Part shown: one piece after another, positions 7,232 through 16,561 of the stretch
Layout: the number at the start of each line of letters is the position of its first letter
Position numbering within the stretch: the first letter of the stretch is position 1
DNA from: an uncultured Alphaproteobacteria bacterium
Lineage (GTDB): Bacteria; Pseudomonadota; Alphaproteobacteria; RF32; CAG-239
Direction of reading: 5' to 3'
Assembly (NCBI GenBank): GCA_934254585.1
Contig: CAKQLF010000004.1
Location: forward strand, 1-64,000
DNA length: 64,000 nt
Program-made: the position numbers and the translations under genes
The notes under the pieces: generated by a model
Databases searched by the model: none
Seen by the model: the letters and a program-made list of their open reading frames with translations, nothing else
Told to the model about the DNA's origin: nothing

Positions 7232-10156
7232 GTGGTAAATATTTTTAACATTAACGCCGGTGCTTCATTTGTTGATGTTTTGGCTGAAAAATTTCTTAAC
7301 GAATATCAAAATAAGCCTGAGGAATTAGCTAAGGTTTTGTTTTTATTGCCTAATCGCCGCTCTTGCCAAAGTTTGTCGGCGGCTTTTGTGCGGCAACGCG
7401 GGCTTAATCCGACTATTTTGCCGCAGATTTTACCTATTGCCGATGTTGAAGAAGATGAAGTTTTTTTAACCGGACAGCGAGATTTTTTACAAGAACTGAA
7501 TCCGGAAATCTCTAAAACCGAGCGAGTGCTGATTTTTACCCGCCTAATAATGCAAAAACCGGCAGAATTGGGTTTGGGACATTTATCTTTGGCTCAAGCT
7601 TACGCATTGGCCGAAAATTTGGCGGATTTAATTGATTTAGCTTATAATGAAAATTTAGATTTTTCACGTTTGCAGGAAATTGTTCCGGAAGAATACGCCG
7701 CGCATTGGCAGGAAAGTTTGAAGCTCTTAACAATTATCACGGAGTTTTGGCCGAAAATTTTGCAGGAGCGTGGAGTGGTTGATGCCTCATTCCGCCGCAA
7801 TCAGTTGCTGCAAGCCGAGATAAATATCTGGAAAACAAGTCAGACCAAGCAAAAAATAGTTGTTGCCGGAACTACGGCCGCGTTTCCGCTGCTGAAAGAG
7901 TTGGTTCAGACGGTGGCCTCTTTGCCGGAAGGTGAGGTTTGGTTATATGGTTTGGATAATAGTTTAGATGAAAAGAGTTGGCAAAAAATAGATGAGAATC
8001 ATCCGCAGTTTGAACTGAAAGAATTGCTTGATTTTCTGAAAATTGACCGTTCATCCGTTATTAATGTCCCGCAAAAAATATTTTCTCCTCGCGAGCGTTT
8101 GGTGTCAGAGGTTATGCGTCCGGCCACAGGCTCCGGCGAATGGCGCAAACTTTCTACTTCGCCTTTGCCGGAAGAGGCGTTTACCGGCATAAAATTAGTA
8201 AATTGCGATGATATCAGACAAGAAGCTCAGGCGATTGCTTTATTAATTCGCCACACTTTGGAAACGCCGGAAAAAACCGCGGCCTTGGTTACTCTTGACC
8301 GAAATTTGGCTCGTCGTGTGGTTTCCGAGTTGAAAAAATGGAATATTATTGCCGATGATTCGGCCGGACAGCCTTTAGGCTTGACACCTATAGGGATTTA
8401 TTTGCGGTTAATTATGAATGTTGTGGAGAGTGATTTTTCTCAAGTCAGTTTGCTCTCATTGTTGAAACACCCGTTTATGGCCTGCGGGCAAAAGCGGCGC
8501 GATTTTAATCAGCAAGTACGGAATCTGGAACTTAGTTGGCGTAAAAAAGAAGAATTATCTTTGGCGCAAAGTGAGTTTTTAAACCGCATAAAAGAAGTTT
8601 TTCAACCATTGACGAAACTTTATAAGCAAACGGAAGTTGGGTTGAAAGAAATGTTGGTATGCCATATTCTTGTTGCCGAAAAATTAGCTAATACCGATGT
8701 TAAGAGCGGCGGTAGAATTATTTGGAAAAACTTTTCCGGTTCCTCCGCCACTAAATTTATTAACGATATTTTGCCGTATAGCGGTTTATTGCAGCATATT
8801 TCTCCTAAAGATTATTTGCCTCTGTTGGAAAGTTTGTTTTCCGAGCAGAATGTGCGAGTACAATTTGGTATGCACCCGAGAGTTAAAATACTTGGACCGA
8901 TAGAAGCTCGTTTGACCCAGTTTGATGTGACAATCATCGGTGAGGTAAATGAAGGAACGTGGCCGAAATTGCCGACGGCGGATTTATGGATGTCACGGCC
9001 GATGAAAAAAGATTTTGGTTTTCCTTTGCCGGAACGCTCAATCGGGGTAATGGCCGCTGACTTTGCGCATTTGCTTAATTCTGAAGAAGTATATTTAACC
9101 CGAGCCGACCGCGTGGACGGAACTCCTACCAACAAATCTCGCTGGTGGCTGCGATTGGAAACCGTTCTTGCGGCAAATTTCGGTGATAAAAAAGAAGACA
9201 AAGCTAAATATGCATTTTTGTATGATAACAAATATTCTTTATGGGCAAAATATTGGGAACGGGCGGAAATTCAAAAACGCATAAGTTCTCCTGAGCCTCG
9301 TCCGGCGGTTAATTTAAGACCGCGTAAATTGTCGGCCGTTAATTTTGAAATGCTGATGCGCGACCCTTATACTATTTTTGCCAAATACATTCTAAACCTT
9401 TATCCGTTGGCAAACTTAGATGAAGATGCAATGCTTCAGGATTATGGTAATATTGTGCATAAAGTGATAGAAAAGTTCAATAATAAATATGAAACCGGCG
9501 ATTATCCGGAAAATGCGGTAGAAGAGTTGTTGGCTCTTGGTGAAAAAGAGTTTGCTGAAAATAATATTAATGCGGATATCAAAGCTTTTTGGTGGCCGCG
9601 GTTTGTTAAAACCATCAACTGGTTGGCGGATACAGAGAATATTTATCGAGGTGAAATTTCTAAAGTTCATAATGAAGTTACCGGAAGTTTTGATTTTTGT
9701 TCCGCGGGCGGAAAATTTACTATCACGGCAAAGGCCGACCGAATTGACGAAACCAAAGACGGATATTTGAATATTTTGGATTATAAAACCGGAAGAGCTC
9801 GCACAAGTAGTGAAATTGCCTCGGGAATGGCTCCACAGTTGCCGATAGAGGGCTTAATAGCCGAAAACGGGGGTTTTGCAGGCGTTCCGGCTAAAAAGGT
9901 GTCGACATTGCGTTATTGGAAATTAGGCGATAAAGAAATTATCGGTAACGAACAGCAAAGCAGAGATGGTATTGAGCGCACAGAAGAGCGTATCAAAACT
10001 CTGATAAGTTTGTTTGATTTTGAAACCACACCTTATTTAGCTAAACCAAATCCGCATGACGCGCCGGAATATTCAGATTATGACCATCTTTCACGTTATT
10101 TGGAGTGGTCAGTCAGAGATGACAACGCAGGGGAGAACGGCTTTGACAATGACTAA
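7232..10156 (+). CDS. addB: Double-strand break repair protein AddB
   Basis: The AddB half of the AddAB helicase-nuclease that processes double-strand ends for RecA-dependent repair (the RecBCD equivalent). It has 974 residues, with an inactivated-helicase N-terminal half beginning LLPNRRSCQSLSAAF in place of a strict Walker A. The C-terminal nuclease domain carries ADRIDETKDGYLNILDYKTGRA (the D..DYK part of a PD-(D/E)XK site) near residue 850. The start is GTG with AAGG nine bases upstream. Together with addA and trxA it forms the order typical of alphaproteobacteria. The last eight bases overlap addA. Confidence 0.92.
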   Translation: MVNIFNINAGASFVDVLAEKFLNEYQNKPEELAKVLFLLPNRRSCQSLSAAFVRQRGLNPTILPQILPIADVEEDEVFLTGQRDFLQELNPEISKTERVLIFTRLIMQKPAELGLGHLSLAQAYALAENLADLIDLAYNENLDFSRLQEIVPEEYAAHWQESLKLLTIITEFWPKILQERGVVDASFRRNQLLQAEINIWKTSQTKQKIVVAGTTAAFPLLKELVQTVASLPEGEVWLYGLDNSLDEKSWQKIDENHPQFELKELLDFLKIDRSSVINVPQKIFSPRERLVSEVMRPATGSGEWRKLSTSPLPEEAFTGIKLVNCDDIRQEAQAIALLIRHTLETPEKTAALVTLDRNLARRVVSELKKWNIIADDSAGQPLGLTPIGIYLRLIMNVVESDFSQVSLLSLLKHPFMACGQKRRDFNQQVRNLELSWRKKEELSLAQSEFLNRIKEVFQPLTKLYKQTEVGLKEMLVCHILVAEKLANTDVKSGGRIIWKNFSGSSATKFINDILPYSGLLQHISPKDYLPLLESLFSEQNVRVQFGMHPRVKILGPIEARLTQFDVTIIGEVNEGTWPKLPTADLWMSRPMKKDFGFPLPERSIGVMAADFAHLLNSEEVYLTRADRVDGTPTNKSRWWLRLETVLAANFGDKKEDKAKYAFLYDNKYSLWAKYWERAEIQKRISSPEPRPAVNLRPRKLSAVNFEMLMRDPYTIFAKYILNLYPLANLDEDAMLQDYGNIVHKVIEKFNNKYETGDYPENAVEELLALGEKEFAENNINADIKAFWWPRFVKTINWLADTENIYRGEISKVHNEVTGSFDFCSAGGKFTITAKADRIDETKDGYLNILDYKTGRARTSSEIASGMAPQLPIEGLIAENGGFAGVPAKKVSTLRYWKLGDKEIIGNEQQSRDGIERTEERIKTLISLFDFETTPYLAKPNPHDAPEYSDYDHLSRYLEWSVRDDNAGENGFDND

Positions 10157-13100
10157 AGAAGAATTTGAAAAATTACGCAAAGAACGTGGCAATTTAGCCA
10201 CATCTCAACAACGTGCCGCCGCCAATCCTCAAAAGTCGGTTTGGGTTGGAGCATCGGCCGGAACCGGAAAGACCAAAGTTTTGTCAGACCGTGTTTTGCG
10301 TTTGCTTTTAAGCGGAGTTGCTCCGCAAAAAATTCTTTGCTTAACCTATACCAAAGCGGCTGCGGTAGAAATGAACACGCGCATTTCGGAACGTTTGAGT
10401 AAGTGGTCGGTTATTTCCGAAACAGAATTGGAAAAAAGTTTATATAGCTTGTTAGGGGAAGAAATAGGCGATGTCGAGCAACAGCAAAAATATAAGCAAC
10501 GAGCACGGACCCTGTTTGCGGTTTTGCTTGATACCCCGGGGGGAATCAAAATTCAAACCATTCACAGTTTTTGCCAAAAAGTTTTAAAGCGTTTTCCATT
10601 GGAGTCCGGAGTTTCGCCATATTTTGATATTTTAAATGATGAGGAAGCCGCCGAGGCGTTGACGCAAATTCAAAAAGATTTGTTGGAACAAATTGAACAC
10701 GGTGCCGAGAGTAAATTAAAATCAGCTTTACGGTATTTGACGGAAAATTTAAGCGAATATTCTTTTCCTTCGGTGATGAAAAATATTACTTTAGAACGCT
10801 CCAGAATTGCAGATTTGTTCAAAAACTATGCCGATGAAGAGGAGTTTGAACAAGCTTTGGCCGAGCATTTGCAAATATCTCCTCAAGACACGGAAGACAG
10901 TGTTATTAATAAATTTATGACGGACATAAACGAGGTAGATGTGCGTGCAAATATTCCGGCTTTGTTAAACGGCGGAAAAAGTGATATAGAACACGCAGAA
11001 AAGTTGGAAACTGTGTTAGCCGGAGGTTTTAAGCCGGAGTATTATGCTTTATATAAGAGTGTTTTTTTGACTAAAAACGGGGAACTGTCCAAACGCTTGG
11101 CTTGCAAAAAAGCCGTTGAGGCAGATTCGCAGTTACTTGAGCGAATGGAAAACGAAGGCGAGCGCGTCTTAAAAAATGAAGAAAAACTTTGCCACGTCCG
11201 GTTATATATTGCGACAAAGTCGGTATTTATCATTGCCCGCGAATTGATAGAACGTTACAACGAATTTAAGAAACTTCATTCGCGCTTGGATTATGAAGAT
11301 TTGATTTTATTGACGCGTAATTTGTTGTCGGATAACTCGGTTGCATCGTGGGTTTTGTTCAAGCTTGACGGAGGTATTGACCATATATTGATTGATGAGG
11401 CGCAAGATACGGCACCGAACCAATGGGAAATAATAAAGTCATTAAGCTCGGAATTTTTCTCGGGAGAAGGTCAATCAGAAAGAAAAAGGACGGTTTTTGC
11501 CGTGGGTGACCGAAAACAGTCAATTTATAGCTTTCAGGGGGCTGATCCGGATAAATTTGATGCAATGCAGCAACTTTTTGCCGAGCGTGCGGCGGCAGAT
11601 TTTCAAAAGGTTAATTTAGCCGTGTCATTTCGGTCGTCGGCTGCTGTTTTGAATATGGTTAACGATGTATTTGCCAAAACAAAGGCCGTAAACGGAGTTG
11701 TTACTTCTGAAGAGAAAGTAGAACATATTCCTTTTAGAGCCGGCGAATTTGGCCGGGTGGAAATCAGACCTCTGTTAGTGGCCGATAAAGAAGAAAGAAC
11801 AACAGAATATGATTGGCAGCCTCCGGTCGAAATGTCCAAGGAAGTCTCGGTAAAAACTCTTTTGGCAAAAGAAATTGCCGCCAAGATAAAAGAATTAGTG
11901 GCCAACGAAGGAGTGCACTATCGTGATATAATGGTGTTGGTGCAAACAAGAAGTAGTTTTGTTGATGAATTTATTCGGGCTTGTAAATATGAAGAGGTTA
12001 ATATCAATGGTGCCGATAAATTGCGCTTAAACGAACAAATCGCAGTTCAAGATTTGATATCCTTAGGGCGTTTTCTGTTGCTGAACAACGATGATTTATC
12101 ATTGGCCGAGGTTTTGAAATCACCGATATTCGGCTTGACAGATGATGATTTGTTGAAACTGTGCGTCAATCGCGGCAATGCTCCTTTATGGTCAAGATTG
12201 GGTGATTTTTCGGAATATTCCGAAGTTTACAGTCAGCTTAAAACTTTGTCCGATATGTTAGATTTTGTGCGTCCTTACGAGTTGTTTAATTATGTGTTAA
12301 CCACCTTAAACGGCCGTTTTAAATTCACCGAGCGAATGGGAATGGAAGTTGAAGACGCGCTCGATGAGTTTATCAACTTGACAATATCTTATGAGCAAAG
12401 CCATATACCGACCTTGCAAGGTTTTATTGACTGGATTGACCGAACTGAAGTTGAGGTAAAGCGGGAAACGGAACAAAAAGACACAGATGCCGTACGTTTA
12501 ATGACCGTGCACGGTTCCAAGGGGTTGCAAGCTCCGATAGTGTTTTTGCCTGACGCGGCTCGAGTCGTAAATACCAAAAATGAACAAGCTTTGTTGTGGG
12601 ACGAAGATATGGCTTATTATCCGCTTAACAGCTCGTACTATGATAATAATTGCCGGCGGATTAGAGAGCAAGATAAAGAAAAAATTTTAGAAGAATATCA
12701 TCGTTTGCTGTATGTGGCTTTAACCCGTGCTGAAGACCGGCTGTATGTCTGCGGCTTCTCTAATAAAAAGAAAGCAAACGAACAGTCGTGGTATTCGCTT
12801 TGCTGCCAGACTTTTAATAAAACAGATGGCGGAATTGTAATTGTCGAGCCGGAAGTTATTGCCAAAAAAGAAACGGATAGAAGTTTTGTTCAAGAAAATA
12901 TGCCGCCGTTGGAAAATTGGATAATGCAAAAGGCGGAAACAGAATCGCTGTTGGCTAAGCCGTATACGGCGTCACATTTTGATGAAGAAGACACGGATTC
13001 CGTTTCTCCGTTGGCGGATAGCGGTGTTTTCTATCGCCGAGGAATTTTAATTCATAAGCTTTTGCAATTTTTGCCGCAAAACTCAGAAAATAAAGCTGCT

Positions 13101-13490
13101 TTATTGAGGGATTATCTGACTAAAAATGCGGTCGATTTTAATGAACAGCAAAAATCACAAATAGAAAGAGAAGTGTTAAGTTTGCTGAATAATTCCGAAC
13201 TTGCGGAAATATTTGGTGAAAATTCACGCGCCGAAGTTCCGATTATGGGAGAGGTCGAAGGCAAGATTATTTCAGCTCAATTAGACCGTTTGGTGGTACT
13301 TCCTCAAAAAATTATGATTGTGGATTTTAAAACCAATCGTCCCGCCGCTAAAACAGTAGAGGATACGCCGGATTCATATATTAAACAGCTTGAAGTTTAT
13401 GCAAAATTAGTTCAAAAAATTTATCCTGAAAAAGCAGTTGAATCTTATATTTTGTGGACAAATGAAACAAGATTGATGCGGGTGAGGTGA
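10149..13490 (+). CDS. addA: ATP-dependent helicase/nuclease AddA
   Basis: The UvrD-like helicase and nuclease subunit of AddAB. Superfamily 1 motifs in order: Walker A SAGTGKTKVL (about residue 38), DEAQDTAPNQW (Walker B), GDRKQSIYSFQGAD (motif III), LMTVHGSKGLQAPIVF (motif V) and LYVALTRAEDR (motif VI). The RecB-type nuclease at the C-terminus shows MIVDFKTNRPA and a following Q/Y helix (SYIKQLEVYAKL). I chose the ATG at 10149, giving 1113 residues and an 8-base overlap with addB, because MTKEEFEKLRKERGN starts as family members do. Upstream in-frame ATGs lie inside addB. Confidence 0.92.
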   Translation: MTKEEFEKLRKERGNLATSQQRAAANPQKSVWVGASAGTGKTKVLSDRVLRLLLSGVAPQKILCLTYTKAAAVEMNTRISERLSKWSVISETELEKSLYSLLGEEIGDVEQQQKYKQRARTLFAVLLDTPGGIKIQTIHSFCQKVLKRFPLESGVSPYFDILNDEEAAEALTQIQKDLLEQIEHGAESKLKSALRYLTENLSEYSFPSVMKNITLERSRIADLFKNYADEEEFEQALAEHLQISPQDTEDSVINKFMTDINEVDVRANIPALLNGGKSDIEHAEKLETVLAGGFKPEYYALYKSVFLTKNGELSKRLACKKAVEADSQLLERMENEGERVLKNEEKLCHVRLYIATKSVFIIARELIERYNEFKKLHSRLDYEDLILLTRNLLSDNSVASWVLFKLDGGIDHILIDEAQDTAPNQWEIIKSLSSEFFSGEGQSERKRTVFAVGDRKQSIYSFQGADPDKFDAMQQLFAERAAADFQKVNLAVSFRSSAAVLNMVNDVFAKTKAVNGVVTSEEKVEHIPFRAGEFGRVEIRPLLVADKEERTTEYDWQPPVEMSKEVSVKTLLAKEIAAKIKELVANEGVHYRDIMVLVQTRSSFVDEFIRACKYEEVNINGADKLRLNEQIAVQDLISLGRFLLLNNDDLSLAEVLKSPIFGLTDDDLLKLCVNRGNAPLWSRLGDFSEYSEVYSQLKTLSDMLDFVRPYELFNYVLTTLNGRFKFTERMGMEVEDALDEFINLTISYEQSHIPTLQGFIDWIDRTEVEVKRETEQKDTDAVRLMTVHGSKGLQAPIVFLPDAARVVNTKNEQALLWDEDMAYYPLNSSYYDNNCRRIREQDKEKILEEYHRLLYVALTRAEDRLYVCGFSNKKKANEQSWYSLCCQTFNKTDGGIVIVEPEVIAKKETDRSFVQENMPPLENWIMQKAETESLLAKPYTASHFDEEDTDSVSPLADSGVFYRRGILIHKLLQFLPQNSENKAALLRDYLTKNAVDFNEQQKSQIEREVLSLLNNSELAEIFGENSRAEVPIMGEVEGKIISAQLDRLVVLPQKIMIVDFKTNRPAAKTVEDTPDSYIKQLEVYAKLVQKIYPEKAVESYILWTNETRLMRVR

Positions 13491-13584
13491 AAATTTTGTG
13501 GTCTTATTGCTTAATAGTCTTTAATATATGAAAAAATGTCACTATATTAAGTTCAGTAATTTTAATGAATTAAGGAGAAAGACA

Positions 13585-13902
13585 ATGACACAACCATTAA
13601 CCGACAGCCAATTTACTGAAAATGTATTAAACTCTAAAGGGCTTGTTTTGGTGGATTTTTGGGCAGAATGGTGCGGTCCGTGCCGTCAGTTAGGACCTAT
13701 TTTGGAAGCTATTGACGAAGAAATGGGCAATGATGTGAAAATTTATAAAATGAATGTTGACGATTCTCCGGAAACGGCTAGTCAATTTGGAATTCGCAGT
13801 ATTCCGACAATGTTTTTATTCAAAGACGGCAAACAGGTTGACACCAAAGTTGGGCTGAATACCCAATCAACCATTTCTAACTGGATAGAATCTTATAAAT
13901 AA
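13585..13902 (+). CDS. trxA: Thioredoxin
   Basis: Small cytoplasmic disulfide reductase of 105 residues. Active site WAEWCGPCRQ, cis-proline RSIPTMFLFKDG. The ATG at 13585 is preceded by TAAGGAGAAAGAC, a strong ribosome binding site, which decides against an upstream in-frame ATG. A gap of about 95 bases after addA leaves room for its own promoter. The addA-trxA order is common in alphaproteobacteria. Confidence 0.95.
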   Translation: MTQPLTDSQFTENVLNSKGLVLVDFWAEWCGPCRQLGPILEAIDEEMGNDVKIYKMNVDDSPETASQFGIRSIPTMFLFKDGKQVDTKVGLNTQSTISNWIESYK

Positions 13903-13924
13903 ATTGTCCAAGTGTTTAAATTAT

Positions 13925-13958
13925 AAAAGCGTGCGTAAATAAATTATCACGCTTTTTT
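13925..13958. terminator. bidirectional terminator between trxA and a pilin gene
   Basis: AAAAGCGTG (13925-13933) pairs with CACGCTTTT (13948-13956), followed by a T run on the plus strand and by A/T-rich sequence on the minus. It sits between convergent trxA and the pilin gene at 13972-14628 and can serve both. Confidence 0.8.
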
Positions 13959-13971
13959 TATTTGGTTTAAT

Positions 13972-14628
13972 TTATATTTTGAAACGCAAAACAAGCGTAC
14001 ATTGTTTATTGGAATTGCATTTTTTACAAAAATTATGGATGTCATTAGGTTTTGCCGTTTTTATATCTATACCTTTTGAATTAAATCCATAATAACTATC
14101 GTCTCCTTGTCTGTTTGATACTCCATTTATATAAGGAGAAAAGGCTTGTGCTTGTTCCAAAAAAGTTACGCAATATTGTTGTTTCAAATAATTTGATGTT
14201 TCAGCTTGATATATGTCAAACATTAAAAGATATTCAAAAGCGTAAGATTTTGAGCCATCTTCATTAGTCCAGTCACTTGTTTCCATATAAATTGATATTT
14301 CGTTATCGGCAAAATCTTTAATAGTATAGTAGTCATATTTAGACATACCCTCAGGAATAACATTCATAGCCTCCATTATGGTTGCAGCTTTCACTCTTTG
14401 GTTTGTTCTGTTATATTCTCTTACAAAGTAATCTTTTAAGTTTATACATTGTAAAAATAGTTCGGCTAACTGCTGTTTTTGCCTACTGATTTTCCACATT
14501 TCCATTGCTTTGGAATAGCCGGCAATACCGCCGACAGACAATACTCCAATAATTGCCAACACGCCCAGCATCTCAATCATCGAACGACCTGAACAACAAA
14601 TGTCATTGCCGAACGTGACACTCTTCAT
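13972..14628 (-). CDS. Type IV pilin-like protein with rearranged 5' end
   Basis: Prepilin with the processing site G|RSMIE and the hydrophobic N-terminal helix that follows, nearly identical to the pilins at 30742 and 42735. The mature part (about 204 residues) has a divergent, cysteine-containing C-terminal domain (Cys pairs in HNFCKKCNSNKQC). The start shown (ATG at 14628) gives a 14-residue leader but has a poor ribosome binding site. The frame stays open upstream to 14913 through interspersed repeats, which encode low-complexity, clearly repeat-derived residues. The structured RNA leader found before the other two pilins is absent. It may be poorly expressed, read from an unusual start, or a decaying copy. 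Confidence 0.65.
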   Translation of the reverse strand: MKSVTFGNDICCSGRSMIEMLGVLAIIGVLSVGGIAGYSKAMEMWKISRQKQQLAELFLQCINLKDYFVREYNRTNQRVKAATIMEAMNVIPEGMSKYDYYTIKDFADNEISIYMETSDWTNEDGSKSYAFEYLLMFDIYQAETSNYLKQQYCVTFLEQAQAFSPYINGVSNRQGDDSYYGFNSKGIDIKTAKPNDIHNFCKKCNSNKQCTLVLRFKI

Positions 14629-14839
14629 TCCATAGTCATCCACGGGCTTGACCCGTGGATCTAGATTCGCGGGTCTGAGCGCGCGAATGACCCGAAAGAG
14701 GTGTTTTAAAACCTCGCCCCGTGCGGGAGAGGTCGCAGACTTGTCTGTGGGTGATGGGTAATTAAACAACTCGCAACAAATACTAAGCCAACACCTCCAG
14801 CTACCGTCATTCTCGGGCTTGTCCCGAGAATCTTGTGCG
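14629..14839. repeat. mosaic of short palindromic repeats upstream of a pilin
   Basis: A run of inverted repeats. ATCCACGGG/CCCGTGGAT lies at 14638-14660, ATTCGCG/CGCGAAT at 14665-14688, and a GAGGTGT-type inverted repeat near 14697-14717 next to a CTCGCCCCGTGCGGGAGAGG-like unit. ATTCTCGGG/CCCGAGAAT lies at 14809-14831. The first and last have 9-bp arms and 5-nt loops. Read on the minus strand they are open in the pilin frame. The geometry recalls the palindromic elements that insert into genes of Rickettsia and other alphaproteobacteria. A related unit lies inside the pilin leader at 42813-42872. Confidence 0.75.
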
Positions 14840-15122
14840 AACCGACACTTATGTAATAATAAGGCAAATTTATTGACTAGGTTAGTACCTTGTTGCAACA
14901 AGATTCTAGGCACAGGGCCTAGAATGACTGGTGCTAGAATTGCTTGCTTTGTGTCGCCTGCCAGTTTCGTGCTGAGTTTGTTATTTTTTAATATGTCATT
15001 TTTTCTGAAAAAACTTACAAAAACGCCTGTAGCGGCTTTAAAACGGTCTACAATCGTATGTTTAGGATTTGCAGAGAGAGAGAGAGACCTTTTGATTGCT
15101 TATTTTTCATCTTTCTTTCCTC
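14840..15122. repeat. 283-bp interspersed repeat, copy 2
   Basis: Second copy of the repeat at 1-283, in the same orientation and of the same length. The central palindrome (14903-14925) and the GA microsatellite are conserved. Base changes are scattered, with one block of divergence at about 15029-15065. It sits between the tyrS terminator and the pilin, directly abutting the palindromic mosaic. Between its end and the tyrS terminator (15123-15181) I see nothing. Confidence 0.85.
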
Positions 15123-15181
15123 TATTTTTTTAAGTTGCCTGATATAACTTTATAGGCAATACAAACAAAGTTGTCAAATAT

Positions 15182-15208
15182 AAAAAAATACCGCTCTTTT
15201 CAGAACGG
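15182..15208 (-). terminator. terminator of tyrS
   Basis: On the minus strand CCGTTC pairs with GAGCGG around the loop TGAAAA, followed by TATTTTTTTA. It lies 25 bases after the tyrS stop codon. Confidence 0.75.
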
Positions 15209-15232
15209 CATTAATTTTGAGCAAATTTGACC

Positions 15233-16483
15233 TTATTTAATGAGCCCGAATTTCTTTTTTCCTTGAGAAATTTTTACGGCTCCGTCAATAACATCAGCGG
15301 AAGTAATGACATAATTTTCATCGGTTATCGGTTTGTCATTAATCTTTAAGCCGGATTGTTTAATCAAACGGCGCGCCTCGCCTTTGCTCGCCACAAAACC
15401 TATTTGCAAAAAGGCGTCCAAAACTCCGATACCGCTGTTTAAATCGGCGTTAAGAGTTGGCAACTCTCCACCGGCTACACCTTGTTCAAAAGCTTTAACA
15501 GCCGTTTCCTGAGCTTTTTGAGCTTCATCTAAACCGCGGCAAATTTTGGTAGCTTCAAAAGCCAAAATCTTTTTAGCTTCGTTAATTTCTTTGTCTTTCA
15601 GCTGTTCCAACCGGCGCACTTCATCCATCGGCAAATCCGTAAACACTCGCAAACATTTGCCGACTTCAGCATCGCCGATGTTGCGGAAATATTGATAATA
15701 ATCGTATGAAGGCAGTTTTTCATCGTTAATCCACACTGCGTTGCCCTCGGACTTGCCCATTTTCTTGCCGGAAGAATCGGTCAAAATCGGACTGGTGAAA
15801 CCAAACAACTCCGTATCATAGCGGCGGCGGCCGAGTTCCGTGCCGGAAGTGATGTTACCCCATTGGTCGGCACCGGCAATCTGGGCGCGGCAGTTATATT
15901 TTTGCAATAATTGGCAAAAATCATAACCTTGTAGCAGCATATAGTTAAATTCCAAAAACGACATCGGTTGTTCGCGTTCCAAACGGCTTTTCACACTGTC
16001 CATTGTCAGCATACGATTAACCGAATAGCAAGTTCCGATATCCCGTAAAAAGGCTAAATAATTTATATCTTTGAACCAATCCCAGTTATCAACCATAATG
16101 GCGTCATTTGCACCTTCGCCGAATTTCAAAAATTTGCGGAATGACTTTTTCAAACCATCAATATTGTGCGCCAAAGTTGCTTCGTCTAAAAACGGACGTA
16201 ATTTATCTTTACCCGAAGGGTCGCCGATACGAGCCGTGGCTCCTCCGACCAGTGTCAAAGGTTTGTGTCCGCATTTTTGAAACCAACGCATCATCATCAA
16301 CGGCACAATATGCCCAACGTGAAGGCTGTCGCCGGTCGGATCAGAACCTAAATAGCCGACTGCCGGTTTACCTTTGCTTTCACATTCATAAAGATAAGCG
16401 TCAAATCCTTCTTCATTGGTGCATTGGTTATAAAAACCGCGTTCGTGCATAATATTTAAAAATTCTGATTTAAACTTATTCAT
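15233..16483 (-). CDS. tyrS: Tyrosyl-tRNA synthetase
   Basis: Class I aminoacyl-tRNA synthetase that charges tRNA-Tyr. It has 416 residues. The HIGH-like motif is HVGHIVPLM near residue 56, the tyrosine pocket carries YMLLQGYDF and AGADQWGNITSG, and the KMSKS loop is KKMGKSEGNAVW. The C-terminal S4 RNA-binding domain contains ASKGEARRLIKQSGLKIND. The gene is divergent from an anmK homologue, an arrangement seen in other proteobacteria. Confidence 0.96.
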   Translation of the reverse strand: MNKFKSEFLNIMHERGFYNQCTNEEGFDAYLYECESKGKPAVGYLGSDPTGDSLHVGHIVPLMMMRWFQKCGHKPLTLVGGATARIGDPSGKDKLRPFLDEATLAHNIDGLKKSFRKFLKFGEGANDAIMVDNWDWFKDINYLAFLRDIGTCYSVNRMLTMDSVKSRLEREQPMSFLEFNYMLLQGYDFCQLLQKYNCRAQIAGADQWGNITSGTELGRRRYDTELFGFTSPILTDSSGKKMGKSEGNAVWINDEKLPSYDYYQYFRNIGDAEVGKCLRVFTDLPMDEVRRLEQLKDKEINEAKKILAFEATKICRGLDEAQKAQETAVKAFEQGVAGGELPTLNADLNSGIGVLDAFLQIGFVASKGEARRLIKQSGLKINDKPITDENYVITSADVIDGAVKISQGKKKFGLIK

Positions 16484-16561
16484 CGTCCTTTATCCTTTAT
16501 ACTAAATTTTAACGCATATTAGCATATTATTTTGGCATTGCAACATAAGAGATGGAATAAA

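Noticed and set aside
14819..15133. Open frame of 104 codons antiparallel to the pilin upstream region
   Set aside because: Same repeat-derived frame as at 34-333; composition and lack of a start signal argue against a gene.
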